Counted from the first letter of the stretch, positions 33,939 through 43,022 are shown. The stretch is 47,154 nt of DNA from Candidatus Buchananbacteria bacterium (GCA_014729025.1 WJKP01000018.1:1-47154); one strand, 5' to 3'. Notes: generated by a model not told the origin, from the letters alone. Program-made: numbers and translations.

Positions 33939-33995
33939 TTAGCACGATTGTTTGTACTTGCACAGTCCGTGTTTTGTTCTTTTAACCTTTTTCAT
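33939..33995 (-). CDS. Tiny SD-led basic peptide, 18 residues
   Basis: ATG at 33995, TAA at 33939-33941: MKKVKRTKHGLCKYKQSC. Support is unusually complete. There is a promoter (TTGACA-N18-CATACT, 34034-34063), SD AAGGAGG 7 bases before the ATG, and the rpsP hairpin as terminator. The peptide is strongly basic with two Cys five residues apart. It has no recognised family. It could be a ribosome-associated or regulatory peptide, a membrane-active peptide, or a metal-binding knuckle (Cys/His). It is encoded antisense to nothing, in a 326-base gap between rpsP and khpA. Confidence 0.65.
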   Translation of the reverse strand: MKKVKRTKHGLCKYKQSC

Positions 33996-34033
33996 GTTTA
34001 GTCCTCCTTGGTTGTTTTTTGCCTATAAACTTT

Positions 34034-34063
34034 AGTATGTTAAAAAATTAAAACTTTTGTCAA
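34034..34063 (-). promoter_or_regulatory. Promoter of the 18-residue ORF
   Basis: Minus strand: TTGACA (34058-34063), 18-base spacer, CATACT (34034-34039). It is nearly back-to-back with the khpA promoter. Confidence 0.55.
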
Positions 34064-34082
34064 TTTTAACTTTTTAAGTTTC

Positions 34083-34110
34083 TTGACTTTTTTATCTGAT
34101 ATGCTATAAT
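34083..34110 (+). promoter_or_regulatory. Promoter and structured leader of khpA
   Basis: TTGACT (34083-34088), 16-base spacer, TATAAT (34105-34110). The roughly 80-base leader holds two hairpins: ATCCG/CGGAT (34117-34132), and CTTTTGATCAG / CTGATTAAAAG (34150-34177). Confidence 0.65.
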
Positions 34111-34197
34111 ATAAATATCCGTTTAAGCGGATGTATTTTAAAAATTAAGCTTTTGATCAGATTTACCTGATTAAAAGAGTTAAGGATTTTTAAACCT

Positions 34198-34533
34198 ATG
34201 GCAGAGAAATTTCCAGAAGTTGAATTTGTCGAATACATCGTCAAAAACATTGTTGCTCATCCAGAAGATGTAAAAGTCGACAGAAAAGTTGATGAAATGG
34301 GAGTTTTATTAACTCTTGACATCAATCCAGAAGACATGGGTTACATCATCGGTAAAAGAGGCAACACTGCAAGAGCAATTCGCACTCTTTTAAAAATCGT
34401 TGGTGCTAAAAATAATGCCCGTGTTAATTTAAAGATCAATGAACCAGAAGGCTCTCAAAGAGCTCCAAGATCTACTGAAGCTACTGAATCTACTGACGTA
34501 GATACAGACGTAGTCGATGATCTAAAAATCTAA
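34198..34533 (+). CDS. khpA: KH-domain RNA-binding protein KhpA
   Basis: 111 residues. A single KH domain fills residues 1-80, with the GxxG loop in GYIIGKRGNTARAIRTLLK; the family (YlqC/KhpA) is normally 75-85 residues. The extra C-terminal 30 residues are Ser/Thr/Asp-rich. KhpA proteins bind structured RNAs and often pair with KhpB. The gene follows rpsP as in many bacteria (rpsP-khpA-rimM-trmD), but it has its own promoter here. Confidence 0.93.
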   Translation: MAEKFPEVEFVEYIVKNIVAHPEDVKVDRKVDEMGVLLTLDINPEDMGYIIGKRGNTARAIRTLLKIVGAKNNARVNLKINEPEGSQRAPRSTEATESTDVDTDVVDDLKI

Positions 34534-34557
34534 ATTTAAATTTTTTAGATAAAACAG

Positions 34558-34596
34558 CTCCGCACCTTTTATAAGGGGGTGCGGAGTTTGTTTTTT
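34558..34596 (+). terminator. Terminator after khpA
   Basis: CTCCGCACC / GGTGCGGAG stem with an AT-rich loop, followed by TTTGTTTTTT. Confidence 0.85.
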
Positions 34597-34663
34597 GAAA
34601 AAAAGTTTACTTTTAAGCTAATTTTTGTTAAATTTATAAAAAATAAGAATTAATTAAAATTTT

Positions 34664-35371
34664 ATGAAAAAAGTGATTTTGTGGGGGATTATTTTTATTT
34701 TAGCTTTTGCGCCTTGCTTTGTTTTTGCGGCTGGTTTTGATCAGTATGGTTATTATATTAATACGGCTGGCCAGGCCAGTTATACTTTTATTCCGGATTA
34801 CCCCGAATATTTAAGCGGTTATTTAGACAGACCAATGTCACCATATATTTTTTATCAGCCTGAACTTGCTAAAGCTGAATTGGCTGATAAAGCACCTTTA
34901 ATTTTTACTCCACAATTAGCCAATAATCCAGAGAAAGATAAATTATTCTGTCAGGATGCCCAAATTTTTGCTGACGGACGCTATATAATGGATAATAAAA
35001 ATAGGATAAAACCGGTTTGCGCTAAAGAGGTAGAACTTATTGAAACAGAAAATAATAGCAAACCAAAAAATTATTATACTAATTTACCGATAAATAATTC
35101 AAAAATCGAAAAAGTTTATCCTTATCATGAATATTTAAACAAAAAAGTTTTTACTTCACGGCCGGATTTAGAAGCTATAAAAGGATATTTAATTCAAGGC
35201 GCAACTGATCCTGCTTTATATTATGTTGACAAACAAGAAGACCAAATAGTGTTGCGTCAGATTATGCCAGATAAAGCTCAGTCTCTTTTTGGTCAGGACT
35301 ATAAATCAAAAATAATTTATTTTTCAGATTCAATTATTTATAGCTTTAAACCAGGCAAGGATCTTTGGTAG
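34664..35371 (+). CDS. Secreted protein of unknown function
   Basis: 235 residues. A clear signal peptide (MKKVILWGIIFILAFAPCFVFA-A) precedes a soluble domain rich in Tyr, Pro and Asp, with two Cys (in LFCQDAQIF and VCAKEVEL). No family is recognised. It occupies the place where rimM is usually found between khpA and trmD. No SD. Confidence 0.6.
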   Translation: MKKVILWGIIFILAFAPCFVFAAGFDQYGYYINTAGQASYTFIPDYPEYLSGYLDRPMSPYIFYQPELAKAELADKAPLIFTPQLANNPEKDKLFCQDAQIFADGRYIMDNKNRIKPVCAKEVELIETENNSKPKNYYTNLPINNSKIEKVYPYHEYLNKKVFTSRPDLEAIKGYLIQGATDPALYYVDKQEDQIVLRQIMPDKAQSLFGQDYKSKIIYFSDSIIYSFKPGKDLW

Positions 35372-35408
35372 ATTTTTAAAATTTATAATTTAATCCGCAA
35401 ATGACCAG

Positions 35409-35450
35409 AAGCCATTTGCTATAAGCCATTCGCTATAAGCTATTCGCTAA
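35409..35450. repeat. Three 14-base tandem repeats before trmD
   Basis: AAGCCATTTGCTAT, AAGCCATTCGCTAT, AAGCTATTCGCTAA (35409-35450), ending 1 base before the trmD ATG. They differ at one or two positions each. Confidence 0.85.
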
Positions 35451-35451
35451 T

Positions 35452-36105
35452 ATGCAGTTCAATATAATTACAATTTTTCCTGATATTTTTGAGTCTTATT
35501 TTGAAAAGGCCATGATTAAGCGTGCTCAAGAAAATAAGATCATAGAAATTAAGCCGGTTGATTTGCGTAAATACACTGACAAAAATGATCCTCATAAATC
35601 CATTGACGATACCCCTTATGGTGGCGGAGCTGGAATGGTTTTAAAAATAGAACCAATTTATAAGGCTTTAAAATCAATTCGGCGTAAAAAAAAGAGCCGG
35701 GCAATTTTATTTTCAGCTAAGGGTAAACAACTGAAGCAAGCAGATTTAAAACGTTTAACCAAATATGACCAGTTAATCATGATTTGTGGCAGATATGAAG
35801 GAGTTGATAATCGCGTAGCAGAACATTTGGCTGATGAGGAAATTTCTATCGGCAATTATGTTTTAACAGGTGGAGAAATTCCGGCAATGGTTTTAGTTGA
35901 TGGTATTACTCGTCTTTTACCGGGCGTTTTAGGTAATATTGAATCAGCTGAAGACGAATCTTTTGCCAAGAAAAATGAATTAGAATATCCGCAATATACC
36001 AAGCCAGAAGAATTTAAAGCGTGGAAAGTGCCAGATGTATTGCTTTCAGGTCATCATCAAAAAATTAAAGAATGGAGAGAAAGGCAGAAAAAGAAAATAG
36101 GATGA
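35452..36105 (+). CDS. trmD: tRNA (guanine-N1-)-methyltransferase TrmD
   Basis: 217 residues. It starts MQFNIITIFPDIFESYFEKAM and contains DDTPYGGGAGMVLK, the deep trefoil-knot SAM site (MICGRYEGVDNRV, and GNYVLTGGEIPAMVLVDG) and a C-terminal helical part. It methylates G37 of tRNAs to prevent frameshifting. rplS, its frequent neighbour, is absent; the rRNA promoter region follows directly. Confidence 0.96.
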   Translation: MQFNIITIFPDIFESYFEKAMIKRAQENKIIEIKPVDLRKYTDKNDPHKSIDDTPYGGGAGMVLKIEPIYKALKSIRRKKKSRAILFSAKGKQLKQADLKRLTKYDQLIMICGRYEGVDNRVAEHLADEEISIGNYVLTGGEIPAMVLVDGITRLLPGVLGNIESAEDESFAKKNELEYPQYTKPEEFKAWKVPDVLLSGHHQKIKEWRERQKKKIG

Positions 36106-36109
36106 GATG

Positions 36110-36138
36110 TTGACATTTGTGAATTTTATTGTTATAAT
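36110..36138 (+). promoter_or_regulatory. rRNA promoter P1
   Basis: TTGACA (36110-36115), 17-base spacer, TATAAT (36133-36138): full consensus, starting a few bases after the trmD stop. Confidence 0.85.
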
Positions 36139-36181
36139 ATAATTATTGATATTTTGTTAATAATTTGTTGAAGAAAAATAC

Positions 36182-36210
36182 TTGACATTTTTTTTAACTT
36201 AATTTAAAAT
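36182..36210 (+). promoter_or_regulatory. rRNA promoter P2
   Basis: TTGACA (36182-36187), 17-base spacer, TAAAAT (36205-36210). Tandem promoters before rRNA genes are common for growth-rate control. Confidence 0.75.
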
Positions 36211-36279
36211 ACTAATATCTTAAAAGTAATCTTAAAATTTTCATTTTACTCTAAATAAAATTTTTTCGATGATATTTCG

Positions 36280-36507
36280 CACTCGGCTCGCCTTCGCTTT
36301 TCGTAAGGCTCAAAGCTTCGGCGAGTGTGGAGAGGAGAAAAAACAGGTGAATTCGACCTATTAAAAATGTCGTAAAGCATACTTTAATAGGCAATGGAAT
36401 TTTCCTGTTTTTTCTTCTTTAAAAATGAAGAAAAATGTACCCTTCGCCCTTTAAGGCTTATGGGTTCACTCAAAAATTTAAAATATTAACAGATAAGATT
36501 TTGAGTG
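36280..36507 (+). other. Folded 16S leader: chain of four hairpins
   Basis: In order: CACTCG/CGAGTG (36280-36327). Then a long structure with outer stem AGAAAAAACAGG/CCTGTTTTTTCT (36336-36347 / 36404-36415) and inner stem CCTATTAAA/TTTAATAGG (36357-36391). Then ACCC-GCC/GGC-GGGT (36439-36465). Then CACTCAAAA/TTTTGAGTG (36467-36507). The second ends in a T-rich stretch and could act as a terminator unless antitermination occurs. No gene in this stretch. Confidence 0.55.
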
Positions 36508-36522
36508 TGAAATTTGACAAAT

Positions 36523-36540
36523 AAAAAGTGATAGAATCGT
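36523..36540 (+). other. 5' half of the pre-16S processing stem
   Basis: AAAAAGTGATAGAATCGT is the exact reverse complement of 38181-38198 downstream of 16S. The 18-bp stem would bring both ends together for RNase III-type cleavage. Confidence 0.8.
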
Positions 36541-36607
36541 CAATTCAATTTTTATTCCCTTTTTTAGGGAATCTCCAATAATGTCCGTGGTGAACTTTAT
36601 CATCACA

Positions 36608-38110
<1,503 letters not shown>

Positions 38111-38180
38111 TAGGGAGTTTTGAGTAAATTGTTATTTTGTAATATTTTGCTCTGATTCGGTCGGGCCCTTTTTTAGGGCA

Positions 38181-38198
38181 ACGATTCTATCACTTTTT
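38181..38198 (+). other. 3' half of the pre-16S processing stem
   Basis: ACGATTCTATCACTTTTT, exact complement to 36523-36540. Confidence 0.8.
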
Positions 38199-38209
38199 AG
38201 AGGTTAAAT

Positions 38210-38271
38210 AAAAAAGGCTAGCTAAGTTAATATTTTTAAATATTTAGATATTGGTTTAGCTAGCCTTTTTT
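38210..38271 (+). terminator. Terminator of the 16S transcription unit
   Basis: AAAAAAGGCTAGCTAA (38210-38225) / TTAGCTAGCCTTTTTT (38256-38271), a 16-bp perfect stem with an AT-rich loop. It shows that the 16S gene is transcribed alone. Confidence 0.9.
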
Positions 38272-38360
38272 GCTATAATTTGATGTATAATTTGAGTATT
38301 TAGTTTTGAGTAATTAGCAAAGAGTAATTACAAATTATTATATTCAGAGTGTATAGCTCT

Positions 38361-38390
38361 GTCTACGCTAATGCTTTGGCGGGCAGGCAG
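38361..38390. repeat. Dispersed 30-base repeat, copy 1
   Basis: It matches 25 of 30 positions with 38781-38810; shared core CGCTAA-GCTT-GGCGG-CAGGCAG. The region 38272-38455 holds no gene besides this repeat. Confidence 0.7.
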
Positions 38391-38455
38391 CTGGTTAAAA
38401 TAATTAATTTTTTATGCCAGCTTCGCTCAAGTATTTTCAAAATCATAATCTTTAT

Positions 38456-38529
38456 GGGCGTATAGCTCAGCTGGTTAGAGCGCATCGCTGATAACGATGA
38501 GGTCCCTGGTTCGAATCCAGGTACGCCCA
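38456..38529 (+). tRNA. tRNA-Ile (GAT)
   Basis: GGGCGTA acceptor pairs with TACGCCC; D arm GCTCAGCTGGTTAGAGC; anticodon stem CATCG/CGATG with loop CTGATAA (anticodon GAT); T arm CCTGG-TTCGAAT-CCAGG. The 3' CCA is not encoded (CCT follows). tRNA-Ile after 16S recalls the usual rRNA spacer tRNA, but here it lies beyond a terminator. Confidence 0.97.
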
Positions 38530-38644
38530 CCTTTACGTCGTAAAAGTTCAGGCCTAAAGACCTTTGAGCCAAGGAACTGACGAACAAATTGAGGAAGTGA
38601 CTAATTATTTATGAAGCAAAAGAGGTTCACGAAAGATAAATTTT

Positions 38645-38674
38645 TTGACAGACCATATTGGACAAGACTACAAT
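38645..38674 (+). promoter_or_regulatory. Promoter of tRNA-Phe
   Basis: TTGACA (38645-38650), 18-base spacer, TACAAT (38669-38674), 7 bases before the tRNA. Confidence 0.7.
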
Positions 38675-38681
38675 TAAAATA

Positions 38682-38753
38682 GCCCGGGTAGCTCAGTGGT
38701 AGAGCAAAGGACTGAAAATCCTTGTGTCGTGAGTTCGATTCTCACCCCGGGCA
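38682..38753 (+). tRNA. tRNA-Phe (GAA)
   Basis: GCCCGGG / CCCGGGC acceptor, anticodon stem AAGGA/TCCTT with loop CTGAAAA (anticodon GAA), T arm GTGAG-TTCGATT-CTCAC. CCA not encoded. Confidence 0.97.
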
Positions 38754-38780
38754 CAGTTGTATTATCGGCGCGTGACGCCC

Positions 38781-38810
38781 GTCGTCGCTAAAGCTTCGGC
38801 GGACAGGCAG
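38781..38810. repeat. Dispersed 30-base repeat, copy 2
   Basis: GTCGTCGCTAAAGCTTCGGC followed by GGACAGGCAG; it shares 25 of 30 positions with copy 1. A shorter related core (AAAGCTTCGGCG) is also in the 16S leader at 36312-36323. Confidence 0.7.
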
Positions 38811-38877
38811 ATTGATTAAGTTTTTATTATATTTAGGCCAACTGCGTTCGAATTTTTAAAACAACAACATATTTTAC

Positions 38878-38954
38878 CGGGGCGTGGCGCAGTTGGCTAG
38901 CGCGCATGGTTTGGGACCATGAGGTCGTGGGTTCAAGTCCCACCGCCCCGACCA
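38878..38954 (+). tRNA. tRNA-Pro (TGG)
   Basis: CGGGGCG / CGCCCCG acceptor, anticodon stem CATGG/CCATG with loop TTTGGGA (anticodon TGG), T arm GTGGG-TTCAAGT-CCCAC, CCA encoded. Confidence 0.97.
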
Positions 38955-38972
38955 TAAAAAAGCAGGTAAAGA

Positions 38973-39048
38973 GCGGGTGTCGTATAATGGCTTATTATAT
39001 CAGCCTTCCAAGCTGAGGATGGCGGTTCGATTCCGCTCACCCGCTCCA
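38973..39048 (+). tRNA. tRNA-Gly (TCC)
   Basis: GCGGGTG / CACCCGC acceptor, anticodon stem TCAGC/GCTGA with loop CTTCCAA (anticodon TCC), T arm GGCGG-TTCGATT-CCGCT, discriminator T and encoded CCA. Confidence 0.95.
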
Positions 39049-39083
39049 TGTCTGTTTTTTATAAAGTATAAAGTTTTTATAAT

Positions 39084-39122
39084 AAAACACCTGTTAAAAT
39101 TTTTAGTAAAACAGGTGTTTTT
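39084..39122. terminator. Bidirectional terminator after the tRNA cluster
   Basis: AAAACACCTGTT / AACAGGTGTTTT arms with an AT-rich loop. It ends the tRNA transcript and the minus-strand gene at 39121. Confidence 0.8.
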
Positions 39123-39363
39123 ATTTTGTTTCAGGTGGCAAGAACCTTTCTGCTATTTTACAGTTTTGGCGGTCTGGACAGGCAAAACCACAAAAAATTT
39201 CCCTCATTAACCAGCCGAATTCTTTAATAAAGTCCTCTTTGCCTCTCTGATCATCAGCGATTTGCCTACACCATTTATGCTCGTCAATATGGCGTTGTAA
39301 AATGATTCTTTGTGTTTGTAAAAATTCAGCCAAATGAACACAATGATCAATTTTTTCACACAT
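39121..39363 (-). CDS. Small Cys/His-containing protein of unknown function
   Basis: 80 residues. It starts MCEKIDHCVHLAEFLQTQR and contains QRHIDEHKWC, FGWLMREIFCGFACPDRQNC. Six Cys and several His suggest metal binding; the first half is helical. No signal peptide. It has a strong SD (AAAGGAGG) before the ATG and a promoter back-to-back with that of the next gene. Confidence 0.65.
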   Translation of the reverse strand: MCEKIDHCVHLAEFLQTQRIILQRHIDEHKWCRQIADDQRGKEDFIKEFGWLMREIFCGFACPDRQNCKIAERFLPPETK

Positions 39364-39398
39364 TATTGCCTCCTTTTGTCTTTTTAAGCATTTTTTTG

Positions 39399-39427
39399 AG
39401 TATAAAAAAATTTTAATATTTTAGCAA
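39399..39427 (-). promoter_or_regulatory. Promoter of the Cys/His protein gene
   Basis: Minus strand: TTGCTA (39422-39427), 17-base spacer, TATACT (39399-39404). Confidence 0.6.
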
Positions 39428-39431
39428 TAGC

Positions 39432-39460
39432 TTGATCTTTTTTAACATAAATTATATAAT
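39432..39460 (+). promoter_or_regulatory. Promoter of the His-rich membrane protein gene
   Basis: TTGATC (39432-39437), 17-base spacer, TATAAT (39455-39460). The -35 boxes of the two divergent promoters are 4 bases apart. Confidence 0.65.
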
Positions 39461-39493
39461 TGAATGATTAAGAAAAAAAGGGAGGGCTAAAAA

Positions 39494-39787
39494 ATGAATT
39501 CAACCGCTCATGATCCTTTAGCCGGCTTAATTATTGGAATTATTCTTTTGCTAATTTGTTTATATTTAATCACTGGTAAAAAATTTTTTGGCAAAATGAT
39601 AAGTGATCTGGCTAGTTTTATAATAGGGTTATTCACAAGATTAATTAAAGGGTTATTTCAAGGTATTTGGTGTGCAATTTTAAAAAAACAACCAGAACCA
39701 AAGGGAAGTAAGCATGAGACTGAACACCATTTTCATTTTTATTTTCATGGTAAACCCGGCTCTAATGAACCTGATGAAAATGAATAA
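39494..39787 (+). CDS. Small membrane protein with His-rich tail
   Basis: 97 residues. A hydrophobic helix at residues 10-28 and an amphipathic, membrane-associated stretch (ISDLASFIIGLFTRLIKGLFQGIW) are followed by a hydrophilic tail with HETEHHFHFYFHGK. The His cluster suggests metal binding. It has an SD (AAGGGAGGG) 8 bases before ATG. Function unknown. Confidence 0.65.
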   Translation: MNSTAHDPLAGLIIGIILLLICLYLITGKKFFGKMISDLASFIIGLFTRLIKGLFQGIWCAILKKQPEPKGSKHETEHHFHFYFHGKPGSNEPDENE

Positions 39788-39809
39788 AAGAGGCAAATAG
39801 CCTCTTTTT
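39786..39809 (+). terminator. Terminator
   Basis: AAAAGAGGC (39786-39794) / GCCTCTTTT (39800-39808) with a 5-base loop and a T-run. Confidence 0.85.
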
Positions 39810-39910
39810 GTTTTTGCCAAACAAAATGTTTTGTGATAAAATTGGGTTATAATTAGTAAAGAATTTAGCTCTTTTAGCTAGAGTTTTTATAGTTAAAAAT
39901 TTTAAAAAAT

Positions 39911-42337
39911 ATGCCTCCTAAAAGTAAAAGATTAGCCAAATTGAAAAAGAAGAAAAAAACTAAAAATAGCCCCAAAATAGAAATACATCCGGAAACTAAA
40001 CGCTGGATTTTTATAATTATCTTGTTTACTTTCGCGGGTATCAGTTTTTTAGGTTTATTTGATTTAGCTGGCAGTGCCGGCCAGTTTATTAATCGAGTTT
40101 TATCTTTATTTTTTGGCTGGGCTAAGATCCTTTTTCCCCTTATCTTGGTTTTATGGGGTTATTTTTTACTTAATAAAAAAATTCAAATTAAACCAGTTAA
40201 TTATTTTGGTTTATTTTTATTTATTTTTAGTTTAACCGGGCTTTTACATTTATTTGTTGATTTTAATGAAGCTATTTTAGCTGTTGATCAAGGTCGTGGT
40301 GGCGGTTATTTAGGGTTATTTTTAAGTTATGCTTTTCAAAATATAATGGGATTTTGGGCCGCTTTAATTGTTTTACTGGCAATTTTTGTAATTGGATTAT
40401 TACTGATCATTAATACTTCAATAGAAGGGTTAAAAGAATCAAAGACTCTTTTAGGTCGAATTTTAGGTAAATTTTTACAAAAACTTTCAATAGTTTATTA
40501 TAATATTAAATTAAAATTAGTTAGAGAGCCCAAAGAAGATGATGAAGAACAAGCTGATTATGAAGATGAAGAATCAGAGATTGAACAAGATGATCAGCCA
40601 GAAGATGAAGAAGCTAAAGCAGTTGCTTTTGCCAAAAAACAATTAGCCCAAAAAGATAAATCGGCATTAAAAAAAGATGACATAAAACTTGATGAACCTA
40701 AAGTTAAAAAAACTTATCGTAAAATAGATTTACCCATGGATTTACTTGATGGACGTGCCGGGAAACCAACTTCCGGTAATATTGCTGCTAATAAAATGGT
40801 TATCCAAAAAACTTTAGAGAGTTTTAATATTCCGGTTGAAATGGCTGATGTAGCGGTTGGCCCGACTGTGACTCAATATACTTTAAAACCAGCTGAAGGG
40901 ATTAAACTTTCTAGGATAACGGCTTTAAATGATGATTTAGCCTTGGCTTTAGCGGCTCATCCTTTAAGACTTGAAGCCCCTATTCCCGGGAAATCATTGG
41001 TTGGTATTGAGGTTCCTAATCAATCCGTGGCAATAGTTCGTTTAAGAGAACTTTTGGAAAGCTCTGAATTTAAAGGGCGTAAATCAAATTTAAATTTAGC
41101 AATTGGTCGGGATGTTTCCGGTAAGACTTGGGTTGATGATTTGGCTAAAATGCCTCATCTTTTGGTTGCTGGGCAGACCGGCTCTGGAAAGTCTGTTTGT
41201 TTGCATTCAATTATTGTCAGCTTGCTGTATCAAAACGGCCCAGATACTTTAAAATTCATCATGGTTGATCCCAAAAGAGTAGAAATGCCGGCTTATAATG
41301 ATATTCCCCATTTGTTAACACCGGTTATTACTGATTTAAAGAAAACAGTTAATGCTTTAAAATGGACTTTGGCTGAAATGGATCGACGTTATCAGTTTTT
41401 GGAAAAATTTGCTAAACGCAATATTGAAGATTACAATAAAATAGCCGAAGAAAAAATTCCTTACATTGTTTTTGTTGTAGATGAAATGGCTGATTTAATG
41501 TCTAGCATGGGTAATGAAGTCGAGTCTTTAATTATTCGTTTAGCTCAAATGGCCAGAGCTGTCGGGATTCATTTGGTTTTAGCGACTCAAAGACCATCAG
41601 TGGAAGTAATCACAGGTTTGATTAAAGCTAATGTGCCGGCTAGAATTGCTTTTGCCGTAGCATCAATTACTGATTCTCGCACAATTTTGGATTATGCTGG
41701 CGCAGAAAAATTAATTGGTCGTGGTGATATGCTTTATACTACAGCTGAATTGCCAAAACCAAAACGATTACAAGGCGCGTTTGTTACTGACGCCGAAGTT
41801 AAAAGAGTTGTTGATTATTTAAAACAAAGTGGTGAAAAACCTGATTATGAAACAGGTGTAGTGGAAAAACAAACAAAATTAAATGGTGACGGCACAATTA
41901 ATTTTTCAGATTCTGATGAAGGCGATGAATTATTTGAAGAAGCCAAGGAATTAATATTGCAAGCTGGTAAGGCTTCTACTTCTTATTTACAAAGACGTTT
42001 AAAAATAGGTTATTCCAGGGCGGCACGTTTAATGGATTTATTAGAAGAAGCTGGTGTGGTGGGGCCGGCTGATGGCGCTAAACCTCGTGAAATTTTAATT
42101 ACTGAAAAAGAAGTTGAGACAGAACCTGATTATGAGGGGCCGGACATGCAGCCTGTGTCACAAGAAGATTTAGATTTTGAAGAATCAGAAGAAAACAGTG
42201 AGGTAGAAGAATCAGCAATTGAAGAAGAAAAAGAAGCAGATGAAGATCAAGAAGAATTACCAGAAGAAGGTGTTGCTGAAGAAGATAATGAAGAAGATAA
42301 TAAAAAAAATAATACCAATAATTGGGAAGATTGGTAA
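39911..42337 (+). CDS. ftsK: DNA translocase FtsK/SpoIIIE
   Basis: 808 residues. A basic N-terminus and about four membrane helices (residues 30-180) are followed by an acidic linker (about 205-240) and the motor: alpha domain MPMDLLDG-type region, then beta with Walker A GQTGSGKS (421-428), VDPKRVEMPAY, FVVDEMADLM and ATQRPSVEVITGLIKANVPARIAF. The gamma winged helix is near 690 (ASTSYLQRRLKIGYSRAARLMDLLEEAGVVGP). It pumps DNA at the division septum. After gamma there are about 60 extra, very acidic residues (EESEENSEVEESAIEEEKE...), unlike typical FtsK, where gamma is the end. Confidence 0.96.
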   Translation: MPPKSKRLAKLKKKKKTKNSPKIEIHPETKRWIFIIILFTFAGISFLGLFDLAGSAGQFINRVLSLFFGWAKILFPLILVLWGYFLLNKKIQIKPVNYFGLFLFIFSLTGLLHLFVDFNEAILAVDQGRGGGYLGLFLSYAFQNIMGFWAALIVLLAIFVIGLLLIINTSIEGLKESKTLLGRILGKFLQKLSIVYYNIKLKLVREPKEDDEEQADYEDEESEIEQDDQPEDEEAKAVAFAKKQLAQKDKSALKKDDIKLDEPKVKKTYRKIDLPMDLLDGRAGKPTSGNIAANKMVIQKTLESFNIPVEMADVAVGPTVTQYTLKPAEGIKLSRITALNDDLALALAAHPLRLEAPIPGKSLVGIEVPNQSVAIVRLRELLESSEFKGRKSNLNLAIGRDVSGKTWVDDLAKMPHLLVAGQTGSGKSVCLHSIIVSLLYQNGPDTLKFIMVDPKRVEMPAYNDIPHLLTPVITDLKKTVNALKWTLAEMDRRYQFLEKFAKRNIEDYNKIAEEKIPYIVFVVDEMADLMSSMGNEVESLIIRLAQMARAVGIHLVLATQRPSVEVITGLIKANVPARIAFAVASITDSRTILDYAGAEKLIGRGDMLYTTAELPKPKRLQGAFVTDAEVKRVVDYLKQSGEKPDYETGVVEKQTKLNGDGTINFSDSDEGDELFEEAKELILQAGKASTSYLQRRLKIGYSRAARLMDLLEEAGVVGPADGAKPREILITEKEVETEPDYEGPDMQPVSQEDLDFEESEENSEVEESAIEEEKEADEDQEELPEEGVAEEDNEEDNKKNNTNNWEDW

Positions 42338-42346
42338 AAGTAGGTA

Positions 42347-42375
42347 TTAGTAATTAGTAATTAGTAATTAGTAAT
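42347..42375. repeat. Short tandem repeats (TAGTAATT) before the RodZ-like gene
   Basis: TAGTAATT is repeated about three to four times immediately before the ATG at 42376. Similar sequence recurs after recA (44070-44090), as a simple-sequence motif in gaps. Confidence 0.75.
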
Positions 42376-43005
42376 ATGAAAAAAGAGACTTTGGGGCAAG
42401 TTTTTCAAAGATATCGGCAGGTTGAAGATTTAACAATTGAACAGATTGAAAAAGAAACAAAAATAAGTCATAAAATGATTAAGGCTTTGGAAAATGACGA
42501 TTATTCAAGTTTGCCTGATGATTTATATGCCAAACATTTAATAAAAGCTTACGCTAAATATTTATCATTGGATTATAATAAATTATTAAATCTATATGAA
42601 CAAGGCAAAATTCAGTCTTATATTAATAAAAAAAAGCCGAAAGAAAAAAAATTACGTATTTATTTAACACCTAAAATGGTTAGAATCGGCTTGGTTGTTA
42701 TAATAATTTTAGCGTTAGGCACATATTTAGGGTTTCAGGTAAACAAAATATTTAGCCCACCAGAATTGGTAATTTATAATCCAGCTAATGATGCTAAAAT
42801 TTCGGAAAATTTTATTGAAATTAAAGGACAGACTGAAGAAGAAGCCAGAGTTTTTATTAATGAAAAAGAAATTTTTTTAGATTCGCAAGGCTTGTTTAAA
42901 ACAACGATTGATTTGCAAAAAGGTATAAATTACATTAAAATATCAGCTGTAAAGAAACATAGCCGACCAAATACTATTTTTAGACAAGTTTTAGTTAATA
43001 ATTAA
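42376..43005 (+). CDS. RodZ-like helix-turn-helix membrane protein
   Basis: 209 residues. An Xre/RodZ-type helix-turn-helix ([43 protein letters not shown], then [16 protein letters not shown]) is followed by a membrane helix (about 96-118) and an outside beta domain ([39 protein letters not shown]). RodZ links MreB to the cell wall; the external part resembles glucodextranase-type domains. No SD; the position between ftsK and recA suggests a division/repair operon. Confidence 0.85.
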   Translation: MKKETLGQVFQRYRQVEDLTIEQIEKETKISHKMIKALENDDYSSLPDDLYAKHLIKAYAKYLSLDYNKLLNLYEQGKIQSYINKKKPKEKKLRIYLTPKMVRIGLVVIIILALGTYLGFQVNKIFSPPELVIYNPANDAKISENFIEIKGQTEEEARVFINEKEIFLDSQGLFKTTIDLQKGINYIKISAVKKHSRPNTIFRQVLVNN

Positions 43006-43022
43006 TTATTAATTTAATTTAT

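Noticed and set aside
36328-36365. Five-codon GTG ORF with GGAG in the 16S leader
   Set aside because: Too short, and it lies inside a stable stem.
38363-38587. Minus-strand ORF containing GVPGFEPGTSSLSAMRSNQLSY
   Set aside because: A well-known spurious translation of the antisense of a tRNA gene.
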